Notes: a model not told the origin generated them from the sequence alone. A stretch of 54,379 nt of DNA from CAIPFQ01 sp964641775 (GCA_964641775.1 CAZXLK010000002.1:1-54379); one strand, 5' to 3'; numbered from the stretch's first letter, positions 8,251 through 16,569 are shown. Numbers and translations are program-made.

Positions 8251-9285
8251 ATGAAAAGAAGATTTAACCACCGAGAACACCGAGAGCACAGAGATCTTTT
8301 TTGCAGAGCAAAAAAGAAAAATTATCTTTCTTTTCTTTCCCTCGGTGTTCTCGGTGTGCTCGGTGGTTTATTTCTGCTTTCCGGCTGCTACCGGGTGTCG
8401 GATAGCATTGAGCCTCACGTAAGCTGGCAATTGCAAGATCGACATTTACAGGGTTTGAAAACCGCATTTTCTCCTTATAGCGAAGAGGAAAAAAAGGCCG
8501 ATTGGACGAAAGAATGTACCATCGCAACAGGCTTTGCCGAGCAATTGGATTTATACCGGGCGATTTCAACCTATAAACGGGCTGAAATATTAATTCCTCA
8601 CTCAGAGTCAAGACGGCTCCTTGAAATCCAATACGACATCCTCTTTTGCTATTTTTTGGGCAAAAAATATGATGAGGCCATTGAGGTCTTTGAAAAATCG
8701 GAGCTTAGCTTTGTCGACAAGACTTTTCCCGCCTATCGGGATCTTCTATTAGTGCTTTATGAATGTTATAGGGAAATGGACAATTCGGAAAAACAAGAAA
8801 AGATCTATGAGCTCATGGCAAAATCATTTCCCGATACCGCAGAAGTGCTGCAGCTATCCAGAGCCATTCGAGAAGGAGAGCTTGCCTCAGTAGATCTCTT
8901 CGCGGAAGGATTTAATGGCCCTTCTTATTTGAGCAATCTTTTAGATACCTATGCAATGGGAAAAAAGTCCGTCTCTTTTGCCCAAACGCTCAATGCTATT
9001 TTGCCCGGAGCAGGCTACTTGTATATCGGCCAAACCAAATCGGCCTTTACCGCATTTTTTCTCAATAGCTTATTTATAGCGGCAGCTTATGAGTTTTTCC
9101 GTCATGGTCATACTGCCGGAGGAATCATTACTTTAGGATTTGAAGCGGGCTGGTATTTTGGAGGAATTTATGGGGCAGGTGAAGAGGCAAAATACTATAA
9201 TGAAAGACTTTATGAAAGAACTGCAAGCGCATCACTCAATGACCAGAAACTCTTTCCCGTTTTGATGTTGGAGCACACGTTTTGA
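8251..9285 (+). CDS. Lipoprotein with TPR-like helices; signal peptide made from a repeat
   Basis: Starting at the ATG at 8251 the protein has 344 residues. Its first 41 come almost wholly from the second copy of a palindromic repeat (NHREHREHRDLF ... SLGVLGVLGGLFLL). This hydrophobic stretch ends in a lipobox, LLSG-C46, so the repeat appears to supply a working lipoprotein signal. Residues about 75-205 are helical and TPR-like (YRAISTYKRAEI, KKYDEAIEVFEKSEL). Residues about 250-315 hold a hydrophobic region with LNAILPGAGYLYIGQTKSA. An ATG at 8122, overlapping the sctC stop, would add 43 residues encoded by the first repeat copy; the true start is undecided and neither site has a Shine-Dalgarno. 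The stop overlaps the next gene's TTG start. The function is unknown; an outer-envelope role is inferred from the lipobox. Confidence 0.8.
   Translation: MKRRFNHREHREHRDLFCRAKKKNYLSFLSLGVLGVLGGLFLLSGCYRVSDSIEPHVSWQLQDRHLQGLKTAFSPYSEEEKKADWTKECTIATGFAEQLDLYRAISTYKRAEILIPHSESRRLLEIQYDILFCYFLGKKYDEAIEVFEKSELSFVDKTFPAYRDLLLVLYECYREMDNSEKQEKIYELMAKSFPDTAEVLQLSRAIREGELASVDLFAEGFNGPSYLSNLLDTYAMGKKSVSFAQTLNAILPGAGYLYIGQTKSAFTAFFLNSLFIAAAYEFFRHGHTAGGIITLGFEAGWYFGGIYGAGEEAKYYNERLYERTASASLNDQKLFPVLMLEHTF
8262..8375. repeat. Palindromic 'ccaccgagaacaccgag' repeat, copy 2 (coding)
   Basis: This second copy lies 129 bp after the first and is nearly identical to it, with changes only in the central loop (gcagagc for gcggagc, tttctttccctc for ttccctccctc). 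It lies wholly inside the lipoprotein reading frame and ends at the codons for LFL, immediately before the lipobox LLSGC. Both arms are GC-rich and inverted, so the 5' end of the lipoprotein mRNA could form a long hairpin. Confidence 0.93.
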
Positions 9286-9656
9286 TTTTATTACTCTCAA
9301 CTCTCTTTGGATTTGTAGGATATTTTGAGCCTTGGGGAGAGGATGCAGATCTCAAATTTTCAAGAAAAGAAATTCAAGTTCCTCCTCAACCCTCCATTGC
9401 TGCAAAGATTGCAGATGGGGTCATCCGTTTTCATCAAGAAGTGATTTCCCCTGCTGATGGCCCAAGAAGCCATTTCCGCCCCACCTCTTCTCGTTATATG
9501 CAGCTTGCCATGCAGCGCTATGGCTTCCTTAAAGGCTTCATTATGGGATGCGATCGCCTCCTTCGGGAAAATAATGAAGAATGGGTCTATCAAACGATTA
9601 TGATCGATGGCCAAATCTATAAATTCGACCCGGCAAAGCCCAATAAAACGTTTTAA
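9282..9656 (+). CDS. YidD-like protein, divergent
   Basis: A 124-residue protein starting from a TTG that overlaps the stop of the lipoprotein gene. The core IRFHQEVISPADGPRSHFRP-TSSRY (about residues 47-71) and the following GFLKGFIMGCDRLLRENNEE match the YidD family (membrane-protein insertion efficiency factor). It departs from the standard form in two ways. The conserved Cys of the PTCS motif is Ser here, and the usual CHP(W/...) tail after LLR is replaced by ENNEEWVYQT and a C-terminal extension. Such tails are, as I recall, seen in a predicted exported YidD-like subgroup. A short hydrophobic N-terminus (MILLLSTLFGFVGYF) could be a signal or anchor. Coupling to the lipoprotein suggests a shared envelope task. 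Confidence 0.72.
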   Translation: MILLLSTLFGFVGYFEPWGEDADLKFSRKEIQVPPQPSIAAKIADGVIRFHQEVISPADGPRSHFRPTSSRYMQLAMQRYGFLKGFIMGCDRLLRENNEEWVYQTIMIDGQIYKFDPAKPNKTF

Positions 9657-9663
9657 TCCAATT

Positions 9664-9742
9664 CCCGTGAACGCTTGCGCTTGCGTTACCGTGCCCGTGA
9701 CCGTGACCGATCCCGATACCGTGCCCGATACCGATACCGTTC
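9664..9742. repeat. Hexamer repeat element between convergent genes
   Basis: The 95-bp gap between two convergent genes is filled by cgtgaacgcttgcgcttgcg followed by runs of ccgtga, ccgata and ccgtgc hexamers. The left part is shared with the elements at 11206 and 43725, and the right part with those near sctN. It thus joins the two hexamer flavours in one element. No terminator-type U-run is visible. Confidence 0.88.
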
Positions 9743-9751
9743 CTTAATCAC

Positions 9752-11119
9752 CTAAGACCTCCCATAATCATCCTTCATCCGAACAATATCATCTTCTCCA
9801 AGGTATTCCCCTACTTGAGTTTCGATGAGTTCGAGGGGAATTTTACCGGGATTTGAGACTCGGTGAAGGGCGCCTTTGGGGACATAAATGCTCTCATTTT
9901 CATGGACAAAGGTCTCCTCTTTGCCGATCGTCACTTTGGCAGTGCCTTTGACAATGACCCAATGCTCACTTCGATGAAAGTGCTTTTGCAGGCTCAGAGT
10001 ATGACCCGGCTTTACAGAGATCTTTTTGATTTTGTAGCGATGGTCCAAATCTAAAACGGTATAGGATCCCCAGGGGCGATTCGTTGTAAGATGCTCTTTG
10101 ATTTCGGATCGATTTTCCTCTTTTAGCTTCAGGACAATGTCTTTGACTTTTTGCGACTCATTTTTCTTTGCGATGAAGACAACATCGGGAGTTTCAACAA
10201 TGAGCATATCATCGAGTCCAATCGTAGCGATCAGCCTCTTGCCTCCCAAAATCAAAGAGTTTTTTGTACCTATCCGAATCGTCTCACCAAGCGCTGCATT
10301 GCCATCGCTATCTTTAGGAAGAACATCATAGACGCTATCCCAAGAGCCAACATCGGACCAAAAAAGATCAACGCCCAACACCACCGTTTTTTTCGACTTT
10401 TCCATTATGGCATAATCGATGGAAATATTAGTTAATTTCTCAAAGGGAAGGCTCCCTTCTACAAATTTCTCAAGTTCGGGAAAGTACCTACAAAATGCAT
10501 CAAGCATCGTTTGGATAGAAAAGGCAAACATTCCCGAATTCCAATAGAAATTCCCCTTTGCAATGTATTCTTTTGCCGTTTCCAAATCGGGTTTTTCAAC
10601 AAATTGGAGGGCTTTAAATCCCCCATCAATCGGCTCGCCAGCTTCAATATAGCCATACCCCGTTTCCGGCTGTTTGGGAAGGATCCCAAACGTGACGATC
10701 CAATCCTTTTCTGCTAAATGTAAAGCGCGCTTTACATATTTTCCAAAAAGAGTTTGCGGCTCTAGAATTTGATCGGAAGGAGATACAAATATAGGTTCAT
10801 CCAAAGAAATTCCCCTATCAATTAGAGCCTTTATCCCAAAAGCAATGGCAGGCGCAGTATTTTTTTGAGAAGGCTCAAACAAAATATTTTTCTCCAAATC
10901 AAGTTGCATCTCCTCCAGCTGCTCTTTCAGAATAAAAAAGTATTGCGAATTGGTTAAAAAAAAGATGTCCTCACAAGAGAAATATTCCAGGAGCCGAAAA
11001 ACCGCTTTTTGCAAAAGCGATTCATCGGATCCAATCTTTAAAAACTGTTTAGGATACTCTATTCTAGATACCGGCCAAAGTCGCGTTCCACTTCCGCCGG
11101 CTAATATAAGGGCTTTCAC
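9752..11119 (-). CDS. manC: Mannose-1-phosphate guanylyltransferase / mannose-6-phosphate isomerase
   Basis: The 455-residue product has two domains. Residues 1-290 form a nucleotidyltransferase with the signature LILAGGSGTRLWPVSR (5-20), PKQFL (24-28) and FVEKPD. Residues about 345-455 form a type II phosphomannose isomerase cupin (RPWGSYTVLD, KHFHRSEHWVIVKGTA, ENESIYVPKGALHRV). Together they would turn fructose-6-phosphate-derived mannose-6-P and mannose-1-P plus GTP into GDP-mannose; a phosphomannomutase would be needed and is not in the window. The length is standard for AlgA/ManC/CpsB. No other sugar or capsule gene is adjacent, so the end product is unclear. The gene is convergent with the YidD-like gene. 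Confidence 0.93.
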   Translation of the reverse strand: MKALILAGGSGTRLWPVSRIEYPKQFLKIGSDESLLQKAVFRLLEYFSCEDIFFLTNSQYFFILKEQLEEMQLDLEKNILFEPSQKNTAPAIAFGIKALIDRGISLDEPIFVSPSDQILEPQTLFGKYVKRALHLAEKDWIVTFGILPKQPETGYGYIEAGEPIDGGFKALQFVEKPDLETAKEYIAKGNFYWNSGMFAFSIQTMLDAFCRYFPELEKFVEGSLPFEKLTNISIDYAIMEKSKKTVVLGVDLFWSDVGSWDSVYDVLPKDSDGNAALGETIRIGTKNSLILGGKRLIATIGLDDMLIVETPDVVFIAKKNESQKVKDIVLKLKEENRSEIKEHLTTNRPWGSYTVLDLDHRYKIKKISVKPGHTLSLQKHFHRSEHWVIVKGTAKVTIGKEETFVHENESIYVPKGALHRVSNPGKIPLELIETQVGEYLGEDDIVRMKDDYGRS

Positions 11120-11205
11120 AATTCATTATATTCCTTCGCTCCTTATTAATTACATAATAATGCATGAAGAAAATATTCCTGTCACTATATATCACTTTTT
11201 AATTA

Positions 11206-11280
11206 CCGTGAACGTTTGCGCTTCCACCCCAAAGACGATGCGTCTTCGGGGACCCCGGTGCGTTACCGTTACCGAAAAAA
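11206..11280. repeat. Hexamer repeat with an embedded gac-gatgc-gtc palindrome
   Basis: In the 183-bp gap upstream of manC, the segment cgtgaacgtttgcgcttcca is followed by a stem-loop at 11227-11256. Its arms are ccccaaagac and gtcttcgggg around a gatgc loop, followed by gacccc. A run of gttaccgttaccg ends the element. The same stem-loop, in inverse orientation, recurs at 43819-43848 and 49486-49515. Confidence 0.9.
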
Positions 11281-11302
11281 CGGAACGTTTGATTACACAA
11301 AT

Positions 11303-12091
11303 CTATTCATTTTCCCAATTTACTTTGAAGGATGTTCCATCTTTTTGTAATTCTGTAGGTACCGCTTTGACATAGGATGGGTTATCTTCCATCACCATTT
11401 CATCATTTTGCCAGCCATCATTGTTAATCGTACCATGTATTTTATTGATGACTGCGCTGCAATAATTAAAAGTAACAGTATTAAAATCGGCTAAAGGAAG
11501 TGTGCTTGAAGAAAAAGGGGCTTCGAGAATCCATTCCGCAGAGCTTCTTAAAGCGGCAGTATTCACTGTGTAAAATGAGGGAACAGTATAGGACACATCT
11601 TGGGTCCAATTAGTGATCACTAACTTAAATACTCCATGTCCTTGATAGCCCACTCTTACGCTGATCGCATCGCCAACATTTACGGGAAAACCCCCAATCA
11701 TAAAAGCGCCGCTTGGATACATTTCAAACCAGGCATAATTTTGCTGCGCTCCATTGATCCAATTATGCGATGTTCCTATTTGTTCAACCGTTCCATTAGT
11801 AAATCCATCAATCCCTACCCAAATTGCAGAATAAGTATCGTCTTTTGTGGAAAGAAGAGTGGGAACAATCCAATAACCTGCAGCATAATCCACCGAACCG
11901 TTCACAGGATTCGTTAGATTTTCAGCTGCTACGTATCCACTCCAATTGTTACTATTAACCAAACCGCTATGAGTTGTATAGACTTCTTGTCCATGAATCA
12001 TTGCTCTATGAATCGATACGATATCGCATTCGATCTCCTGCATTGCATAAACACCAACAGTTGCTAAAAGACTTAAAACGATTGTTCTCAT
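11303..12091 (-). CDS. Secreted peptidase of family G1 (eqolisin, glutamic peptidase)
   Basis: The 262-residue precursor starts at the ATG at 12091, which has a good ribosome-binding site (gggaggt); a TTG 12 nt upstream is less likely. A signal peptide (MRTIVLSLLATVGVYA) precedes a mature domain with the run of motifs of family G1: NWSGYV (49-54), GYWIVPT (72-78), IWVGIDG (90-96), EQIGT (103-107), AWFEMYP (120-126), VGDAISV (139-145) and SAEWILE (184-190). By alignment from memory with fungal scytalidoglutamic peptidase, the catalytic pair would be Gln104 and Glu186, both present. Such enzymes cleave proteins at acid pH. A secreted acid peptidase could act in an acidifying host vacuole, which is inference. 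No pro-region typical of the fungal zymogens is obvious beyond about 30 residues. Confidence 0.85.
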   Translation of the reverse strand: MRTIVLSLLATVGVYAMQEIECDIVSIHRAMIHGQEVYTTHSGLVNSNNWSGYVAAENLTNPVNGSVDYAAGYWIVPTLLSTKDDTYSAIWVGIDGFTNGTVEQIGTSHNWINGAQQNYAWFEMYPSGAFMIGGFPVNVGDAISVRVGYQGHGVFKLVITNWTQDVSYTVPSFYTVNTAALRSSAEWILEAPFSSSTLPLADFNTVTFNYCSAVINKIHGTINNDGWQNDEMVMEDNPSYVKAVPTELQKDGTSFKVNWENE

Positions 12092-12157
12092 AAAACCTCC
12101 CAATAAACCATTTACACAATATTAATCATTTCTTGAAAAATAGCAAATGGTTTTCCT

Positions 12158-13006
12158 CTACTCTTGAGCTTCCCGAATTTTTAAGAGCATCTTTGCGTGA
12201 AGATGTTTATTGGAAGCGACGACATCGATCATATCGAGAGTTAAAAGATTCAAAGGCTCTCCTTTCCAATCGGTCAAAACTCCACCCGCATTGCGAATCA
12301 TAAGGCTAGCTGCAGCGACATCCCAAGTCCTAAGTCCTGCATGAAATTTGCCGTCAAAGATCCCCGCTGCCACATAAGCGAGATGAAGAACAGCTGTTCC
12401 CAGATTATCGACTTGAGCTCCTGTTTGGATCATTGCATTTTCCACTTCCATGCAATTGAGCGGATTTTCCATCACAGCATAAGGATAGCCTGAGGCAAGA
12501 AGAGCTTTTCCTAATTGATTCGTTAATGAAACCGTAACTAACTCGCCATTGAGATACGTTTCTGTTAAATCTGCAACAAAAAGCTGTTGCAAACAAGGAG
12601 CATAGATCACGCCGCAAACTGGATATCCGTGAAGCAAAAGAGCAATACTAATGCTATAAATAGGAAGTCCTTTGGAATAGTTCTTGCTTCCATCCAATGG
12701 ATCAACGACCCAAATATAATCATTCTCAGGCACACCTTCTGATTTTGTCTCTTCGGCTAAAATTCCATGATTTGGGAACTCATAGCGAAGGATTCGGATG
12801 ATCTCTTTCTCTGCCTTGATATCAGATTCGGTTACTACATTTGCCGCTCCTTTTTTCTCCACGATTTCTTGAGCAGCACCCCTTTTTGCTTCCAATATTT
12901 CTCCTGCAAATACAGCTGCTCGAATCGCGACTTTTGTATAGGTGGCAAACTTTTTCGTACAAGACGGCAAAGCAGGAGTTGTAAAACACACTGTTGCTAC
13001 TGACAT
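12158..13006 (-). CDS. Inositol monophosphatase family enzyme (SuhB/CysQ type)
   Basis: The 282-residue protein carries the metal-dependent phosphatase signatures: VVTESD (57-62), LAEET (83-87), WVVDPLDGSKNY (99-110) and, near residue 227, WDVAAASLMIRNAGG. These supply the Glu, Asp and Asp ligands for magnesium. Members hydrolyse inositol monophosphate or 3'-phosphoadenosine 5'-phosphate; motifs alone do not tell which. The gene has a clear ribosome-binding site (aagggga) and follows an AT-rich divergent region shared with the Nudix gene. The N-terminus is about 20 residues longer than usual (MSVATVCFTTPALPSC), with no convincing signal peptide. Confidence 0.9.
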   Translation of the reverse strand: MSVATVCFTTPALPSCTKKFATYTKVAIRAAVFAGEILEAKRGAAQEIVEKKGAANVVTESDIKAEKEIIRILRYEFPNHGILAEETKSEGVPENDYIWVVDPLDGSKNYSKGLPIYSISIALLLHGYPVCGVIYAPCLQQLFVADLTETYLNGELVTVSLTNQLGKALLASGYPYAVMENPLNCMEVENAMIQTGAQVDNLGTAVLHLAYVAAGIFDGKFHAGLRTWDVAAASLMIRNAGGVLTDWKGEPLNLLTLDMIDVVASNKHLHAKMLLKIREAQE

Positions 13007-13077
13007 AAAAAATCCCCTTGATAAAAATTTATAAAAAATTTATAAAGCATTGACTAATTTAACAAAAAGATTTTTTT

Positions 13078-13992
13078 ATGGCAGCAGCATCCAATGTCAC
13101 TTCAACTAGAGAGAGATCTACTCCAGAAGAACCGGAATCAAAAATTGTCCCTTTACATGTTGCCCTATCAGCAATAGAAGAAGTCGGATCATTATATGAA
13201 AGACAAAAAGCTGAACTTTTAGATTTCTATCAAAGACATCCTACCTTAGTAGGAGGAGATTATATAAAAGGAGAAATCGAGATTGTAACTGATCCTGATG
13301 CGATTTCAAAAGTAGAAAACTTCGTAGAGCAAATACTTTTAGACAAAGGAAGATCTCCAGCAGCTGCCAGAGAACGGTCCCGAGCTGGAGTTATCTCGAA
13401 AGATGAGTATTTCATTCTCATTAGAGATGCTGTCTATTTCTCCAATGGGATGCCCGGTATATATAATCGGCTATTCGAAAGGTCTTCCTTAGAAAAAGCC
13501 GGCCAAGGAGCTATCGCTTTACCGATCACCGAAGAGGGAAAGATTTTATTCAATTTAACCTATCGACATGCAACCAGAAATTGGGGCATGGAAGTTGCCC
13601 GAGGGTTTTCAGATAAGGCAGATGGATCTTTAAGCAACACCTGCACAAGGGAACTTGCTGAAGAAACAGGGATGCAATCTCAAGCTCCCATTTCTCTTGG
13701 TACAGTTTGCGCCAATACCGGAATCTCCGGCACATTGCCTGAGGTATTTCTATGTCCGCTTACAGGATCCGGCAAACCAAATCGAGGAAATGAAGCAATC
13801 AAAAAATGCATCCCCTTCTCTCTACAGGAAGTCTCCAATGCAATTGTTAACGGCTATTTTGAGTACGATGGAAAGAGGATTCCCTTCATCGATGGATTTT
13901 CCATGAATGCGATTGTAAAAGCCCATACTGCAGGCTACATCAATTTGCCTACCGGCATCCGAAACGACTCGCCAGATGCATCCGTTGCATAA
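13078..13992 (+). CDS. Nudix hydrolase family protein
   Basis: A 304-residue protein whose central region (about 155-270) fits the Nudix fold. The box reads GFSDKADGSLSNTCTRELAE followed by ETGM (about 179-202). Compared with the canonical G-x5-E-x7-REUxEExGU it has one extra residue and an Asp in place of the first Glu; the catalytic REL-AEETG core is intact. It most resembles ADP-ribose or sugar-nucleotide pyrophosphatases, but the substrate cannot be read. The first 150 residues are helical and have no match I recognise; the MAAA start resembles the adjacent BTB-LRR proteins. It faces the effector-like operon convergently with only 7 bp between the stops. Confidence 0.75.
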   Translation: MAAASNVTSTRERSTPEEPESKIVPLHVALSAIEEVGSLYERQKAELLDFYQRHPTLVGGDYIKGEIEIVTDPDAISKVENFVEQILLDKGRSPAAARERSRAGVISKDEYFILIRDAVYFSNGMPGIYNRLFERSSLEKAGQGAIALPITEEGKILFNLTYRHATRNWGMEVARGFSDKADGSLSNTCTRELAEETGMQSQAPISLGTVCANTGISGTLPEVFLCPLTGSGKPNRGNEAIKKCIPFSLQEVSNAIVNGYFEYDGKRIPFIDGFSMNAIVKAHTAGYINLPTGIRNDSPDASVA

Positions 13993-13999
13993 AAATACA

Positions 14000-15289
14000 T
14001 CACGTGCGGTTTATTTCCAGGTTTGGATAGCGCTCTTTGAGAGAAGTGATATATTCATCTGTAATATTATCAAGCTTGGACATCTCAAGTGTGGTCAACT
14101 TCGGGCACTTTTCTAATATTATGTCCAATATTTCTGGTGTGACCCACTCATTATAGTAAAATGCCAAGTTCGTTAGCTTAGGAAATCCCTTGGAAATAAA
14201 ATCTGATGTTAAATCGAGAAAGCTATACTTCGATTGGTAAAAAGCCAAGTGAGTCAGCCTAGGACAATCTTCTGACAAAATTTTGAATGTAGCTGGTGTG
14301 AAAATGTGTTTTCCAATCACTGCACTGACCAGACGTTCTTTGGGGACTGTAGGTTCAGATTCGATCCAATTACCATCGAAAATAATGTCTGCTGAATAGT
14401 TGGAAAAACCTTCTTGTTTTATAAAATCAACAAATTTTAAAAAATCACTGAAGGATCTATAATCACCGCCGGGTCTATCGCTATGGTAAACTGCAGGAAT
14501 GATTTTAAAGCCGTTCAAAAATTCTTTCACATTCATACGTCTTTCTTCTATATCATAATTTTTTGGATCAGGATAATCTTCCATATAGAAGTATACTGTG
14601 TTCCAAACTATCTCTTGCATTTTTTTTATATTCAGTGTGACTGCAGGAACTTGAGCCTCAGGAAGGTTAAGAAAATTTTTCCATATTTCTAGTAATTTAG
14701 AGTCTTTAAGATCTAGAAAAGTTCCCTTTACAGTATTTAAAACCGCTGCGATCCTATCCAGCACTTCGATCTCGACTTTACCACCAAGATAATCTTGAGC
14801 AATTAAAAAATTGTTGATTTTTCTATAATAATCGGACTCATTAGAGAAAATCTCATTCAGATTATCCATTGAGTTAGGGTTTTCAAAGAATTCTAATAGT
14901 TCAAGTGCATCTTTAACAACTTGTACAGGAATTTTTACATTGATCTTTGTTGCTTCTTTATCATTTTCCAAAACCGTTCTGATTAAACCGAATCTATTTG
15001 ACATGTTTCTTGGGATCTCTACATCACCATCCTTGCAGTGCAGAAACAATGGTTCTTCATTTATTTTTTCATCTAAACCTTGAATGGAGTAGATCTTACT
15101 ACCATTGACCAAGTCAAGCACTTTAGATTTTTCATCTTTATTTAAATCAGAATTGTTTAAAATCTGATTACTAATATTTGCAATCCGTTCATCCGCAGAG
15201 GGATCGCTCCAATCATCTTCAGGGATTTTTTCTTCTATTTCATGGAATACTTTCATCACTCTTTGTTCGCTAGGAACGGGAGCTGCCAT
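14000..15289 (-). CDS. BTB-LRR protein, paralogue 1
   Basis: A 429-residue protein, last of three tandem paralogues. Residues about 79-170 resemble the BTB/Skp1 fold: PLFLHCKDGDVEIPRNMSNR, a hydrophobic strand before VQVVKDALELLEF, and a closing FLIAQDYLGG helix. Residues about 335-429 carry cysteine-containing type leucine-rich repeats (CPRLTHLAFYQSKY; FPKLTNLAFYYNEWVTPEIL; CPKLTTLEMSKLDNITDEYI). BTB and Skp1-like domains bind cullins while LRRs bind targets, so these look like secreted adaptors that would redirect host ubiquitin ligases. Expanded BTB/F-box/LRR families are known from amoeba-associated chlamydiae. The secretion route (T3SS) is inferred; no classical signal peptide is present. 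Confidence 0.7.
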   Translation of the reverse strand: MAAPVPSEQRVMKVFHEIEEKIPEDDWSDPSADERIANISNQILNNSDLNKDEKSKVLDLVNGSKIYSIQGLDEKINEEPLFLHCKDGDVEIPRNMSNRFGLIRTVLENDKEATKINVKIPVQVVKDALELLEFFENPNSMDNLNEIFSNESDYYRKINNFLIAQDYLGGKVEIEVLDRIAAVLNTVKGTFLDLKDSKLLEIWKNFLNLPEAQVPAVTLNIKKMQEIVWNTVYFYMEDYPDPKNYDIEERRMNVKEFLNGFKIIPAVYHSDRPGGDYRSFSDFLKFVDFIKQEGFSNYSADIIFDGNWIESEPTVPKERLVSAVIGKHIFTPATFKILSEDCPRLTHLAFYQSKYSFLDLTSDFISKGFPKLTNLAFYYNEWVTPEILDIILEKCPKLTTLEMSKLDNITDEYITSLKERYPNLEINRT

Positions 15290-15339
15290 ACAAAATTCCT
15301 CAAATTGACATCTAATCTTTAGGTACTAAAAAAGTTGTA

Positions 15340-16569
15340 TTACTGCGAGTAATAAATTTTCATTTCCGGATAGCGCTTTCTGAGAGAAGCAACATATTCT
15401 TCTGTAATATTATCACAGTCGGATATCCGGATTTCGGTCAACTTCGGGCACTTTTCTAATATAATGTCCAATATTTCTGGTGTGACCCAATCAATAGATA
15501 CAAAACTCAAGTTCCTTAGATTAGGAAATTCCTTGATGGAAATAACATCTGATTTTAAATCGGGAGAGAGAAACTCCGATCGGTAAAAAAAAGCCAATTG
15601 ACTCAGCCTAGGACAATCTTCTGACAAAATTTTGAATGTAGCTGCTGTGAATTCGTGTTTGATCACCGCTTTGACTAGATGTGCTCTCGGGACTGTAGGT
15701 TCAGATTCGATCCAATTCTTATTGAAATCAATGTCTGCTGAATAGTTGGAAAAACCTTCTCGTTTTATAAAATCAACAGATTTTAAAAAATCACTGAAGG
15801 AGGCGCCATAGTAATGGTAAACTGCAGGAATGATTTCAAAGCCCTTCAAAAATTCTTTCAAATCAGGATTATTTTCACTCATGTACAAGCTTACCGTGAC
15901 CCAAACTAACACTTGCATTTTTTTAATAAAATGATCTTTTGTAGGAACTTTAGCCTCAGGAATGTTAAGAAAATTATTCCATATTTCAATTAATTTAGAG
16001 TCTTTAAGATCTATACTAGTTTTCCCATCAGTTAAAAAATCTGCGATAATTGATAGCGTGACCCTCTCACCATTAAGATAATGATGAACTACTAAATAAT
16101 TGTTGATTTTTCTATTAATATCGGAGTCATTAGAGAAAATCCCCTTCCCTTCATCGACAAATTTTTCACAGCTCTCTAATATTTCAAGTGCATCTTTAAC
16201 AACTTGTACATCAAGATCTACATTGATCTCTGTTGCTTCTTTATCATTTTCCAAAACCGTTCTGATTAAACCGAATCTATTTGACATGTTTCTTGAGATC
16301 TCTACATCACCACCTTTGCAATGCAGAATCAATGGCTTTTCATTTATTTTTTCATCTAAACCCTGCATGGGGTGGATTTTACGATCATCTATCAAGCCAC
16401 GCACTTCAGATTTTTCATAATCATCTAAACTAGACTTGTTTAAAACCTGATTACTGATTTCTTCAATCCGTTCATTCAAAGCGGAATTGCCCCAATCATC
16501 TTCATTGATTCTTTCTTCTATTTCATGGAATACTTTTTGCACTCTATCGCTAGGGAGGGGAGCTGCCAT
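15340..16569 (-). CDS. BTB-LRR protein, paralogue 2
   Basis: A 409-residue paralogue of its two neighbours. The first 130 residues are the most conserved part (MAAPLPSDRVQKVFHEIEER; LHCKGGDVEISRNMSNRFGL; DVQVVKDALEILE), covering a helical lead-in and the BTB/Skp1-like domain. The middle has diverged (NYLVVHHYLNGE, then a shorter spacer), and the C-terminus has LRRs ending CPKLTEIRISDCDNITEEYV. The 50-60 nt upstream of the start, containing the ribosome-binding site gagga, are nearly identical to those of paralogues 1 and 3, so leader and gene were duplicated together. Confidence 0.7.
   Translation of the reverse strand: MAAPLPSDRVQKVFHEIEERINEDDWGNSALNERIEEISNQVLNKSSLDDYEKSEVRGLIDDRKIHPMQGLDEKINEKPLILHCKGGDVEISRNMSNRFGLIRTVLENDKEATEINVDLDVQVVKDALEILESCEKFVDEGKGIFSNDSDINRKINNYLVVHHYLNGERVTLSIIADFLTDGKTSIDLKDSKLIEIWNNFLNIPEAKVPTKDHFIKKMQVLVWVTVSLYMSENNPDLKEFLKGFEIIPAVYHYYGASFSDFLKSVDFIKREGFSNYSADIDFNKNWIESEPTVPRAHLVKAVIKHEFTAATFKILSEDCPRLSQLAFFYRSEFLSPDLKSDVISIKEFPNLRNLSFVSIDWVTPEILDIILEKCPKLTEIRISDCDNITEEYVASLRKRYPEMKIYYSQ

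Noticed and set aside
8264..8611. Minus-strand frame of 115 codons antisense to the lipoprotein gene.
   Set aside because: Its end is the palindromic repeat read on the other strand (HREHRG) and the rest is a shadow of the lipoprotein coding sequence.
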